In this document: positions 43,154 through 52,105 of the stretch, piece after piece | Layout: every line of letters starts with the position of its first letter | How positions within the stretch are numbered: position 1 is the stretch's first letter | NCBI RefSeq assembly: GCF_026262505.1 | Contig: NC_067206.1 | Location: 14,628,205 to 14,692,204 of the forward strand | Origin: Trichomonas vaginalis G3 | Lineage: Eukaryota > Parabasalia > Trichomonadida > Trichomonadidae | Direction: 5' to 3' | DNA: 64,000 bases | Notes under the pieces: generated by a model | What the model saw: only the letters and a program-made list of their open reading frames with translations | What the model was told of the DNA's origin: nothing | Database searches by the model: none | Made by a program: the position numbers and the translations under genes

Positions 43154-43466
43154 GAGGGAATTGTTCCTTATGAGGTATATAGTTATGATGTATACCTCAT
43201 AAGGAACAATTCCCTCCTTAAAACGAGAAAACTTGTTCGAAATTGTTTATCATTTCGAAAAAGTTTTCTCGTTTTTAATAAGAAACTAAAGGCTATGAGG
43301 CACTGATTATATATTAGTGCCTCACAGCCTTTAGTTTCTAATAGATAGCTGGGAAACTTTCTCCAAATGATAAGTTATTCAGAGAAAGTTTCCCAGCTAT
43401 CAAGAGGGAATTGTTCCTTATGAGGTATATAGTTATGATGTATACCTCATAAGGAACAATTCCCTC
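43154..43466. repeat. Five perfect hairpins (array K5)
   Basis: Arms in order: GAGGGAATTGTTCCTTATGA (43154), AAAACGAGAAAACTTGTTCG (43219), AGAAACTAAAGGCTATGAGG (43280), AGCTGGGAAACTTTCTCCAA (43346), then the first module again (43404-43466) as an exact copy. Loops are 4-12 nt. Structure is identical in style to the transposon arrays, but no integrase element encloses it. Confidence 0.9.
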
Positions 43467-43599
43467 CTTAAAATCGTAGACATTTTTATACTTATTAATC
43501 AACCATTCAAAATCATACTCCTCTGAAAAGTTATTTTATTAAAAATTTAGAATTTTAATAAATATAGAGTTTGAATTTCATACAATACCTATATATTTT

Positions 43600-43625
43600 C
43601 AAAAAAAAAAAAAAAAAAAAAAAAG
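43600..43625. repeat. Poly(A) run of about 24 next to the Mav2 left end
   Basis: An uninterrupted A run ends where the Maverick terminus begins. It may be target sequence or a slippage product. Confidence 0.8.
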
Positions 43626-43716
43626 GTAGTGGGGCTTCCAGGCACTTCGTGCCCTCTAGCCCCCCGTCACTTTTCTGTCACTTTTCAGGAAAAAACATTT
43701 TTATTATATATATAAA

Positions 43717-44535
43717 ATGAATTTTACAAAACCACCGTTACCGTTCTTTGGAAATAAGAGTAAATGTAAAGATATTATATTGAGAGAACTTAAGAAACTA
43801 CCGAATGGTCTAACATTTGTAGACTTGTTCGGTGGAAGTTTCTATATATCTCATTTGTGCCATACAATATTTCCTGACTCAAAGATTATATGCAATGACT
43901 TCGACAACTATATGAACCGTCTCAAACATATACCAGACACAAACAAAATATTGAAAGAGTTAAAAGAAAAGATACCTATAGGTAAGATGGAACGTATACC
44001 ATTAGATAAGAAAAATACTGTCAGAGAGGTTTTGAAAAAGGCAGAGTATATTGACTGGGATAGTATATCTGCTAGACTATTATATAGTGGTGCTATAAGA
44101 GTTCATGACATTGAAACACTTATGTCAAAAGTTTTATATCTTAACTATACAAATGTTTTCAAAGAGAACATAGAAAAATATATTGAGGGTATAGAGTTTG
44201 TGAGATGTCATTGGACAGAGTTGTATGAAAAATATAAAGACAAGGAAAATGTTTTCTTTATAGTGGACCCGCCGTTCTATAACACATGGGATTTTCAATA
44301 CCAAGTAGACTGGACTTTGAGAGACTCTTTAGAAACTTTAGACGTTTTACATAACCATCCATGCTTTTACTTTACATCCGATAAAAGTGGTTTGGAAAGT
44401 GTCATGAGATGGTTAGAGGACATACATGACTATGAGTTTAGATATGACAAGATAGAATATGAGAGAGGTCCTATAAACTGGAGAAAGTGTCATAACAAAG
44501 AAATTTTATTAGTAAGTAAATGTGGTTTGAAATAG
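43717..44535 (+). CDS. Dam-like (D12 class) adenine-N6 DNA methyltransferase (Mav2)
   Basis: 272 aa, start MNFTKPPLPFFGNKSKCKDI. Motif X is PFFGNKSKC (AdoMet binding), motif I is FVDLFGGSFYISH, and motif IV is FFIVDPPFYNTW with DPPF catalytic residues. The target-recognition region lies between residues of about 60 and 180. Size and motif order match phage and bacterial Dam-type enzymes, which methylate adenine in short palindromes. As the first gene from the terminus, it could mark element DNA; mark or defence is inferred. The frame is fully open. Confidence 0.92.
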   Translation: MNFTKPPLPFFGNKSKCKDIILRELKKLPNGLTFVDLFGGSFYISHLCHTIFPDSKIICNDFDNYMNRLKHIPDTNKILKELKEKIPIGKMERIPLDKKNTVREVLKKAEYIDWDSISARLLYSGAIRVHDIETLMSKVLYLNYTNVFKENIEKYIEGIEFVRCHWTELYEKYKDKENVFFIVDPPFYNTWDFQYQVDWTLRDSLETLDVLHNHPCFYFTSDKSGLESVMRWLEDIHDYEFRYDKIEYERGPINWRKCHNKEILLVSKCGLK

Positions 44536-44651
44536 GACTACTTGTTTTAGGTTTTTTCCATTGTGTCATTTATTTATTTGACGTGGCAGAAAGATATAGA
44601 GAATATGAAGATGAACCAATGCCAGCAAATGTTCAGTATATGTACTCGTAA
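44520..44651 (+). CDS. Tiny membrane-anchored peptide, 43 aa (Mav2)
   Basis: ATG 44520 overlaps the end of the methyltransferase gene by 16 nt in another frame. The sequence MWFEIGLLVLGFFHCVIYLF is one hydrophobic segment, followed by a charged tail (ERYREYEDEPM). It matches the design of the 46-aa peptide of Mav1 (39692-39832). Overlap and shared design support a real gene. Confidence 0.5.
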   Translation: MWFEIGLLVLGFFHCVIYLFDVAERYREYEDEPMPANVQYMYS

Positions 44652-44674
44652 GAGATATTTTTATCTAATATTAA

Positions 44675-45037
44675 ATGGACGCACAGAACTTAGCGAATGC
44701 ACAGCAACCTGGACAACCAAACCCAGAGAATATTCCAAATGAAGTTAGAATACAAACTGCAATGGCAAACTATGGTCAAGTGCCAACAGATGTACAAATG
44801 CAAACTGCCATGTCAAATGACGCTGCGTTAGGTTTGCCACCATGGTATGCAAATATGAGATGGAAAGAGTTTTATACAAACCCCGAAGTGGGATATAAAC
44901 AACTCTATGCAGATGACGCGAACACAGGAGTTGACCCAGAGTATGTTTTCTACCAGAGGAGAAATAGAATGTATGAGCTCCAGTTAAAGAATGCTATGGA
45001 ACTCAGAAGGAAACGTAAGAGACTAGGCGGACATTAG
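44675..45037 (+). CDS. Virion-type protein, 120 aa (Mav2)
   Basis: The start MDAQNLANAQQPGQPNPENI gives a Gln/Pro/Asn-rich N-terminus. It contains an internal near-repeat (VRIQTAMANYGQVP / VQMQTAMSNDAALG), an aromatic middle (LPPWYANMRWKEFYTNPEVG) and a very basic end (RRKRKRLGGH). It lies 19 bp before the next plus-strand gene. No homologue was recognised; composition suggests a structural or DNA-binding virion component. Confidence 0.6.
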   Translation: MDAQNLANAQQPGQPNPENIPNEVRIQTAMANYGQVPTDVQMQTAMSNDAALGLPPWYANMRWKEFYTNPEVGYKQLYADDANTGVDPEYVFYQRRNRMYELQLKNAMELRRKRKRLGGH

Positions 45038-45055
45038 ATTTTTACATATAGTAAA

Positions 45056-45298
45056 ATGGGTTTCTTCAGTAAGATAGGAAACTTCTTTCGAAATGTTGGA
45101 AGAGGTATATGGAATGGAATAAAATCTGTCGGAAGAGGAATTTGGAACGGAGTCAAAAATATTGGCAAAAGAGTAGGTCAGTTCGTTGGTATTATACCTA
45201 AAGACCCTGAACCAGAAGAGCAAGCTCCTGTTATACAACAGCCTGAACCTGCACCACAGTCTAGTTGGCAACCAAATCCAACACCTCAACCATATTAA
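45056..45298 (+). CDS. Amphipathic virion-type protein, 80 aa (Mav2)
   Basis: The start MGFFSKIGNFFRNVGRGIWN leads into a second repeat of GRGIWNG (IWNGIKSVGRGIWNGVKNIG), giving a Trp/Phe-Gly amphipathic helix with basic faces. A Pro/Gln-rich tail follows. The myristoylation-like MGFFS start and amphipathic helix recall membrane-lytic capsid proteins such as adenovirus protein VI. The role is inferred by analogy. Confidence 0.6.
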   Translation: MGFFSKIGNFFRNVGRGIWNGIKSVGRGIWNGVKNIGKRVGQFVGIIPKDPEPEEQAPVIQQPEPAPQSSWQPNPTPQPY

Positions 45299-45302
45299 AA
45301 AA

Positions 45303-46151
45303 TCATATTTTTACCGTTCGATAGTAGTTGTATATGAAACTAAGTTCTAAGTAAAACGCGTGGTATAATGGAATTATTCTCTTTCTTCCATCTGTAGTAA
45401 ACCATACTTGAAAGTCTGAAATACTTCCACTCGGTGGTTCGTATAGCTTTGTAGGTTTTTCGTAAAAGTCATTTGCCAAGCATAAAAAAGAGTTTTGTGC
45501 ACCAGAAAATGAAGCATGAACTATAATAGCATCTGAGTCGAAAACATTTTCATATGTTCCATTAGGGTTTTCGACTTCATAAAAGTTCGGGTGTACTGGA
45601 TATTCTGCAGGCTGATTTAACATCCTCAAAAATCTATACCATGCCAAGTTGTTATATTTTGTAGAAATATAAACGTCTTCTCCAAGGTCTTCTATTCTAT
45701 TGATTTTAACAGTTGCATTTTTCCTGTCATATATAATATCGAGATGGTATTCTCCTTCGTCAATGTTGTACTGTTTTGCATATTCGAGATAGATATCGTT
45801 TATTTTTTCTTGAAAAGCTTGAAGAGTTGTTTCTAAGTTTACAAGCAAATTCACTTGTAAAAGTTTTCCCTGTTCAAATTTCTCATACGTACGTTTCTCT
45901 TTGTTATAGTATCGAATTTCAAAAGCGACCGTAAATGGGAAACCATGTATGGCTTCTGAAATGAACTTCATTCTACGAAAGCCAACAGCTTTTGTGACGG
46001 ATGGGTCTCTTAACCATCTTAACGGGTAGTCAAAACGATAGCCTTCATGCTTTACGGTCTCTGTCTCAAACTTTTGACCGACATTCGTAAAAAGTTCATC
46101 TAATGGTTTAGTTGTAGCAACTCTTGAATTTTCTTTTTCTATTGAAAGCAT
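45303..46151 (-). CDS. Conserved Maverick virion-type protein, 282 aa (Mav2)
   Basis: The start MLSIEKENSRVATTKPLDEL opens a full-length frame. Blocks FDYPLRWLRDP, MKFISEAIHGFPFTVAFEIR and, near the C-terminus, HASFSGAQNSFLCLANDFYE with a hydrophobic ending (FYLELSFIYNYY) match the Mav1 protein at 37242-38132. It is transcribed divergently from the tail-fibre gene across an 18-bp spacer. The beta-rich profile and conservation suggest a capsid-associated component; identity as penton or otherwise is unproven. Confidence 0.72.
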   Translation of the reverse strand: MLSIEKENSRVATTKPLDELFTNVGQKFETETVKHEGYRFDYPLRWLRDPSVTKAVGFRRMKFISEAIHGFPFTVAFEIRYYNKEKRTYEKFEQGKLLQVNLLVNLETTLQAFQEKINDIYLEYAKQYNIDEGEYHLDIIYDRKNATVKINRIEDLGEDVYISTKYNNLAWYRFLRMLNQPAEYPVHPNFYEVENPNGTYENVFDSDAIIVHASFSGAQNSFLCLANDFYEKPTKLYEPPSGSISDFQVWFTTDGRKRIIPLYHAFYLELSFIYNYYRTVKI

Positions 46152-46169
46152 ATTTTATCTAGAATAAAA
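46152..46169. promoter_or_regulatory. 18-bp bidirectional promoter spacer
   Basis: ATTTTATCTAGAATAAAA is the whole gap between two divergent start codons (46151 minus, 46170 plus). An almost identical 18-bp spacer separates another divergent pair at 62467-62484. Both transcription starts must lie within it or inside the genes. Confidence 0.6.
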
Positions 46170-47210
46170 ATGTCGAAAGAAACAGCGTCTATGAGAGAAA
46201 TACAACACAACCGACAACTCATTTTGCAAGCTCTAAATAAGAACACAACAAACTTTTCAAACTATTCTAAGATATCTGAGTCATTGAAAGAAGGAAACTT
46301 AAAACTGACATTAAACCCATTGACAGACGAGTTTCTGTTTCAAGACAGTAAGAACCATACTGTTTGTATAAATCCAACAAAAGGAACTTTAAACGAGAAA
46401 CCTATAGATGAACTTCTTTTGAAAGCAGATGTTAACAACAAAGCTGACAAAGAGTATGTCATTGAAAAAGTTCAAGAAGAACATGACAGAGCAGATGCAA
46501 CATATGCAACAAAAGCAGATGTTAACAACAAAGCTGACAAAGAGTATGTCATTGAAAAAGTTCAAGAAGAACATGACAGAGCAGATGCAACATATGCAAC
46601 AAAAGAACATACTCATCCTGAACTAGCAGACAAAACATATGTTGACAATAAAATGTCAAGTGAAGTGACAAGAGCTGAAAACGAATATTCTAAAAAGACT
46701 CATACACATACCATTGCAAATATTACAAACTTACAAGAAACCTTAAACAGGAAAAGTGACGTTGGACATACACATACCATTGCAAATATTACAAACTTAC
46801 AAGAAACCTTAAACAGGAAAAGTGACGTTGGACATACACATACCATTGCAAATATTACAAACTTACAAGAAACCTTAAACAGGAAAAGTGACGTTGGACA
46901 TACACATACATCTTCTGAAATAACAGACTTAAACGTTAGCCTTGAAAAGAAGGCAGATAAGAACCATACACACGATTTCTTCGCAACTGTTGGTATAGAA
47001 AATATTGAAGGAACGGTTGAAGAAACTGGGGATGTATTAAATTGGAAACCTCCTAACTTTCCACAAGGTTTAACATCGGAGGATGACATAACAACGATGA
47101 AAGACATTAAATGTAGAAATGTCTATGTCATGGAGGATGAAAAAAAGTTAAATTCACTGCTCAAGATTTATATGATAAAAAAGCTGACAAAACAGAGCTT
47201 CAAACATTAA
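46170..47210 (+). CDS. Phage-type tail-fibre repeat protein (Mav2)
   Basis: The start MSKETASMREIQHNRQLILQ precedes two exact copies of a block beginning ADVNNKADKEYVIEKVQEEH and ending DATYATK. Three exact copies of a unit built on HTHTIANITNLQETLNRK follow, with a fourth diverged one. The HTH..I..L...L..K pattern is that of phage tail-fibre repeats (Pfam Phage_fiber_2 type), which form elongated trimeric shafts. The collar-type head follows downstream. Identical repeat copies at DNA level indicate recent expansion. Confidence 0.85.
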   Translation: MSKETASMREIQHNRQLILQALNKNTTNFSNYSKISESLKEGNLKLTLNPLTDEFLFQDSKNHTVCINPTKGTLNEKPIDELLLKADVNNKADKEYVIEKVQEEHDRADATYATKADVNNKADKEYVIEKVQEEHDRADATYATKEHTHPELADKTYVDNKMSSEVTRAENEYSKKTHTHTIANITNLQETLNRKSDVGHTHTIANITNLQETLNRKSDVGHTHTIANITNLQETLNRKSDVGHTHTSSEITDLNVSLEKKADKNHTHDFFATVGIENIEGTVEETGDVLNWKPPNFPQGLTSEDDITTMKDIKCRNVYVMEDEKKLNSLLKIYMIKKLTKQSFKH

Positions 47211-47260
47211 AGACAGAAATACTTCAAACACTATATCCTATAGGTTCTATTTACACGTCA

Positions 47261-47653
47261 ATGAACTCTACCAAACCAGAAACAGTTCTGGGTTTTGGAA
47301 CTTGGACTCAAATAGTCGACAGGTTTTTGTATTGTGCAAACTCTTCAAAGGAAACAGGTGGAAGTAAAACGATTTCAGGTGCAAATTTACCTGCGCACAG
47401 TCACTACGTAAATTTAAGTACATCTGAAGCAGGTTTGCATAGTCATAGATTTTGGGATTGGTCAGCAATGACAAAAGGTAAAGGATATGATGTTAAAGAG
47501 GACGTTAAGTTTGCTATAAATTGTTACTGGGATAACACTGATGTAGGAGGAATCCATTCACATCGCGTTTCAGGGTATACGCAAACAACAGGACAAAGTA
47601 AAGACTACATGCCACCTTACATGACAGTTTACGCATGGTATAGAATTGCTTAG
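47261..47653 (+). CDS. Collar/receptor-binding head domain of the tail-fibre protein (Mav2)
   Basis: It contains LGFGTWTQIVDRFLYC, a GGSKTISGANLPAHSHYVN block and the ending YMPPYMTVYAWYRIA, a typical combination of phage short-tail-fibre or baseplate collar proteins. The His-rich pairs (HSH, HSHR) are metal-binding sites in such heads. It would form the distal receptor-binding knob of the fibre encoded just upstream. Tail fibres are not part of the classic Polinton gene set. It is convergent with the integrase gene, overlapping by 4 bp. Confidence 0.85.
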   Translation: MNSTKPETVLGFGTWTQIVDRFLYCANSSKETGGSKTISGANLPAHSHYVNLSTSEAGLHSHRFWDWSAMTKGKGYDVKEDVKFAINCYWDNTDVGGIHSHRVSGYTQTTGQSKDYMPPYMTVYAWYRIA

Positions 47654-48607
47654 TCGTCATTTTCAACTTCTTTAGCATATTCGTCAGGAGTTGTCTTATA
47701 TTTGTTAGGAACTGTCTTTGAAAGTATACCACCTTGAACCTTAACAAGTTTGAAACGAGGTCTGACAATAGTAGTTTTATCTTCTGCTTGCAGTTTGTAC
47801 ATTTTGCCATGTTTGCCTAAAACTTCATAATATTCTCTTGTATACTTTCTTCTATTTTTACGAACACGAATGCGAGTACCTGTCGAGTTCCCATTGTTGT
47901 CATAGTCAATAGTATTTTCATATGGGTCGCGTTTAGGTATTTCTATTTTTACTTTGTCACCTTTCTGAAGTTTGAAGCCCGGCATTCTTTCTTGTTTGTC
48001 TCTTTTGACTAAATTATTAAATATATAGTCTTTCTCTAAGTCAGGGTTGTTTTTCATTTCTTCGGGGGAGTGGTTTCCCAAACCTTTTTGTTTACGGTTG
48101 TTGTAAATATTTAAAACTTGTCTCATCTTTGCCATGGAGAAGTGTCTATATTTGTCGTCATATGACATTTCATCTACCTCAACCTTGTGGTTGGTTTAAG
48201 TCTCTTAACATTTTTATACAACCGTCAATGACACCAAGAGCAGAATGGTTTTGGTCGACAATGAAATATTGGTTTACATTTTTTGAACGCAGATAGTTTT
48301 TAATATCATCTGATTTGAAAGAACTTTCACAGTCAGATGTCAGTTTTGTTGGATGGTATTTGTCAACGAATATTGTCAAAGCAGTTTTCACATCTAAAAT
48401 ATTTTTGGACCATAATGGTATGGCTTCACAGTATCTTGTGTTTTGACCGACAAATATTAGCCAGTATGGTGGTCCATCTTCTCTATACCTCGGAATGTTT
48501 TCCAAGATATCCATAAACCAAGCATTTGGTGTTGAACTAAAGATTTTTATCATGAGTGCTTTCTTTGTCGCTTTAGAAACATAGGGGTCCTTGTTTGGAT
48601 TCGTCAT
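47650..48607 (-). pseudogene. Retrovirus-type integrase of the Maverick (Mav2)
   Basis: The catalytic part (from 48607) includes NAWFMDILENI, YWLIFVGQNTRYCEAIPLW and KLTSDCESSFKSDDIKNYL, the strands carrying the first two acids of rve integrases, and NHSALGVIDGCIKM. The downstream part (47650-48168) has HSPEEMKNNPDLEKDYIFN and a basic SH3-like DNA-binding end (KGDKVKIEI..REYYEVLGKHGKMY). Polinton integrases join element ends to host DNA with 6-bp duplications. The gene is broken. It starts 17 bp from a divergent plus-strand gene. Confidence 0.85.
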
Positions 48608-48624
48608 TTTTTAACCCATAAGAA

Positions 48625-48984
48625 ATGGGTTTATTTGGCGCATTAGCAGGAGTTGCATCTAGATTTTTACCCGCAGTGGGAACAATAGCCAGAGGTGTAT
48701 TTGGAGTTGGAAGGAAGATTTTGAGTACATTAGGTATACTTAAAGAGAAAGCACAACCTATTATACAAACTGTACAGAAAGGTTGGGATGTAGCACGAGA
48801 TGCAACAAATCTTATTCCAAATCCTGAAACAAGAGGAAAAGTTCAAGGATGGATGGACAATGTAGGAAGACAAGCAGGAAACTATATAACAAAGCAAATG
48901 ACTACTATAACCAAGCAGGACACTATATGGACCAAGGTGAAAGATTCTTTAACAGAGGATATAACCATGCACAACAATGGGTAA
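48625..48984 (+). CDS. Gly/Ala-rich amphipathic virion-type protein, 119 aa (Mav2)
   Basis: The start MGLFGALAGVASRFLPAVGT is a Gly/Ala-rich amphipathic segment. Further helices follow (ARGVFGVGRKILSTLG, QTVQKGWDVARDATNLIPNP). It shares build with the Mav1 139-aa protein and the Mav2 80-aa protein. A second MGLFG-type protein in one element suggests a family of membrane-active or cement proteins. Confidence 0.6.
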   Translation: MGLFGALAGVASRFLPAVGTIARGVFGVGRKILSTLGILKEKAQPIIQTVQKGWDVARDATNLIPNPETRGKVQGWMDNVGRQAGNYITKQMTTITKQDTIWTKVKDSLTEDITMHNNG

Positions 48985-49021
48985 ACAATAACCAACCTCA
49001 ACCGCCTCAAACGTGGGGAAT

Positions 49022-49045
49022 GTAAAGTTTTTTTACTGAGATGAA
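49022..49045 (+). promoter_or_regulatory. Upstream motif TTTTTTTACTGAGATGAA
   Basis: The string TTTTTTACTGAGATGAAATG occurs immediately before the start codon at 49046 and again, nearly identical, before the start codon at 49216. A shared start-proximal element of this kind looks like an initiator for a set of element genes. Confidence 0.5.
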
Positions 49046-49180
49046 ATGAACAATACAGCATTGAGACAAATGGGTTCAAGATGGATTTGTCGGCTTCCAG
49101 CAGTTACACAACGTGTTTGTCAAGTTCTTCCTATACCTCAGGAAGTTTTAGACCGACTTAAAACAACAACAACCAGTTGA
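49046..49180 (+). CDS. Small basic protein, 44 aa (Mav2)
   Basis: The frame MNNTALRQMGSRWICRLPAV continues for 44 codons with a Gln/Thr-rich end. It is preceded by the same TTTACTGAGATGAA motif as the next gene. It is too short to judge function, but the shared upstream motif favours a real gene. Confidence 0.4.
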   Translation: MNNTALRQMGSRWICRLPAVTQRVCQVLPIPQEVLDRLKTTTTS

Positions 49181-49215
49181 AAACAAACCAAACTAAAATT
49201 TTTTACTGAGATGAA

Positions 49216-49800
49216 ATGACCGAAGAAGTTGAAACGGTAGATTTGACACCACAAACAAAAAGTTCAGAACCATTGTCAAAACCCGTCAAAGAACTTACAG
49301 ATGAAGAGAAAAATTCAATAATAGAAAGTGCCAGGTCTGGAAATACAAACCCTAACTACAAAGTCACTTTTCATAGAAATGGAACGGCTAGTATCTCAAA
49401 AAAGAAACAGACTCTCACAAATAAAATATTGAAGTCTGAAGGAGCTTTCGAGACAACAGATGGAAAAGTTTACTTCACTGACCAACAGTTCATTATAGAA
49501 CATCTCATTGACTTAGAGTCGAAATATTCTAAACTTTACAACAAACACAAAAAGTTGAAAGGAAAACAAAAACAAATGGCATATGATATTTATGAAGATG
49601 TTGACGACACAACTGTTCCTGCAAGTGAAGTAAAGTCAGAGGAACCGAAAAGTGACGAAAAACCGATAGAAGAAGAAAAACCAAAAACTGAAGATAAACC
49701 AAAACCAAAGTTTAGTTTCCAAACTAAACCATGTCAACCTTCATTAGCTGGTATGGGTTGGCGTCAAAGACTTATGGCAGCAGGCGGTTATGTAAAGTAA
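49216..49800 (+). CDS. Acidic coiled-coil protein, 194 aa (Mav2)
   Basis: The start MTEEVETVDLTPQTKSSEPL opens an acidic N-terminus. A domain with SGNTNPNYKVTFHRNGTASI and a coiled coil (SKYSKLYNKHKKLKGKQKQM) follow, then a Lys/Glu/Pro-rich linker and a Gly/Arg end (GMGWRQRLMAAGGYVK). The central block resembles a remnant in Mav1 (39447-39667), so the gene is conserved among Mavericks here. Role unknown. Confidence 0.6.
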   Translation: MTEEVETVDLTPQTKSSEPLSKPVKELTDEEKNSIIESARSGNTNPNYKVTFHRNGTASISKKKQTLTNKILKSEGAFETTDGKVYFTDQQFIIEHLIDLESKYSKLYNKHKKLKGKQKQMAYDIYEDVDDTTVPASEVKSEEPKSDEKPIEEEKPKTEDKPKPKFSFQTKPCQPSLAGMGWRQRLMAAGGYVK

Positions 49801-49830
49801 AGAAAAACATATTTTTTTCTTTTTATAAAA

Positions 49831-51972
49831 ATGCCCCCATATAGAATGGATAGAAAATCTGCTAGAATAAAAGCAGAGTTGCAAAGATATGGTTGGAGAG
49901 TTTCGAAGAAGTTTAAATATAGGAAGGGAAGACCCATAAAAGTCTATGACAAATTGTCTGGTCTTCGCTACGAAATGGACTTGGAAACAGCACGTGCAAA
50001 TTATCCAAACAGACTAGAGAGGTTAGAAGAAGAACGTCTTATGAACTTGCCTTTCAATGTTAGTGAGCCTCAAGTTGAAGGACACGACGGCTTTGCCAGA
50101 TTCTACTGGAAACATGACGAACAATTGCATCCTTTGAGAAGGAAAAAAGGAAAAGGTGAAGACGCATGCTCCCATGGAAAGAACAAGATATGCATATGAA
50201 AGTATCGTGAAGTTAGAAGTCAAATTACATCTGGTCGAACCTTTACAGTAAACTTTGACGAAGGAAAGAACAAAGAAGGCTTCATGGGAGTACTTGAATT
50301 CAAGACGGAAATAAGAAAGGATACAATCTCAGATTGACCATAACAGATTTGATGGTCATATTTACTATGCAATGGCAATGTCAAACAGCTGCAAAACTTC
50401 TTGACGCTTTCAAGACTACAAAGAGAGAACAAATGGTTGACTCCGACTCAGACATTTTGAATGCAATTGAAGGAATTGCAAGTGTAAGTTCGAATGGTAC
50501 CAACCTAACCCTCAAGCAGTCAGACAACATGCTGGATACTTCCCGTTCATAAATAAGTCTGACATTGACTTGACAAGGTATGGAATTTACAATTCAATTG
50601 AAACAATTGTCAATGAACCTTGTATTCTTACATGTCTCAGGAACTCTGGTCTTGTTACAGATGAGAAGATGAAGTATCTTGAGTCATGTGTGAAGACAAG
50701 GTACATTCTCAGAGGTCAATTGCAAAAATTGCACCGTTGGCAAATGTCTATATCCGAGTCAACATACCTACAGCTAAAGGTTCTTCACATGACGACTATG
50801 TTGTTGACAAAGACTTACCATGGTTGAAGATTGCAATTGTCCACAACCACTTCATGTTGAACGAAAGTCTTACAAACCCATTGTTCGGAAAAGGCAAGTG
50901 CAACATTGTCAGAGCTGTAAACATTCTTTTCGAGAAAGGTTTGTTGGAACCAATTCCAGATGACAAGCTGACAGAAACTTTTGTACCAAAAGACGAAACA
51001 AACTTTTCATTGTTAGCAAGACCAAAAGTTGTTCCAGACAAAGTTCTAGTACAAAAGAAGTACACAATTCCAAAAGGAGTTGGATTGTTCGGATACCAAC
51101 CTGAACCAGAAGAACTTCCAATGAGGTTGCAAGAACTTCAAGATGCTATAAACAAACTTCCATTGAGACATCCAATTGACGTCAAATTGTATTGGAGAGC
51201 ATCTGAGTTAGGTCAGAAGGTTTTATATGAAACAGGTTGCTTTGACGATGTTTATGAGATAACAGGAGAAGTTTCTCAGAAGATAAGAGACTCACTTGAA
51301 TTTCCACAAACTGGACCCATTGGTTGCGACAAGTTCGACTCAGATGAAAAAATATACTATGTCGACCTTAACGCTGCGTACATGAGGTTTGTCCAATATA
51401 TCCCGACTGGAATTCCAAACGAAGATGGTGAGTTCCCAGGAAGGAACTATACAGTTGGAAAAGTCATACAACAACTGTATGATATTAGGAAAGCTTCAAA
51501 CCCCAAACTTGCGATGACACTCAAATTGCTTATGAATTCGACATGGGGGTATTCCATTAAAAAACCTCAAGAGATGAAGAGTAAACACTATGAGAAGGTC
51601 GACAACTTTGTTGAAAGGTTTTCTCCTTTTGTTTTGAAGTACGAATTCACTCAAGGTCAAAGTGGCTTAGTAACCACATTAAAACCTATTGTCGAACATT
51701 GGTCTTACCCTCAGTTCGCAAAGGCAGTCCTTGACAACTACAACAAATTCTTCTCCGAAGTCAAATCCAAAGTGAAGGTTTACTATGAGAACATTGACGC
51801 ACTCATGACGAACGAAGAAGGGTACAACAAACTCATTGAAATGGGTTTAGTTGGTGAAAAGATGGGTCAATTCAAATTGGACAAAATTTTCACCGAAGTT
51901 CATGTAATATCGAAAAGGAAGTACTGGGGTGTTAAAGAAGATGGTGAAATAGTTAAACATTGCATGAAGTAA
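49831..51972 (+). pseudogene. Protein-primed-type family B DNA polymerase (Mav2)
   Basis: The 3' half contains YYVDLNAAYMRF (motif A region, about 51360), LKLLMNSTWGYS (motif B, K..NS.YG type, about 51525) and VYYENIDALMTNEEGY (motif C region, about 51780), in family B order. Upstream sequence has a basic N-terminal region (ELQRYGWRVSKKFKYRKGR). Polinton polymerases replicate the element from protein-primed ends. The copy is broken, with a few breaks in its first half. It is the replication gene of the element together with the helicase at 59810. Confidence 0.85.
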
Positions 51973-52105
51973 AAAATTTTTATTCGAATTTGAATCGGAC
52001 AGGTCGAGTTACACCATTCTTGGTCTCAAACTCATATATAACCTGTTTGTTTGTATTTTCGTCGACTATGGCACGAGACACAAACATTGACCAAACGGAC
52101 AAAAA

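Noticed and set aside
1-43600. tRNA or rRNA genes
   Set aside because: No cloverleaf or rRNA core sequence was noticed; the many hairpins are too long and too perfect for tRNA.
46389-46626. ORFs of 65-75 codons antisense or shifted within the tail-fibre repeats
   Set aside because: They reflect exact repeat units read in other frames.
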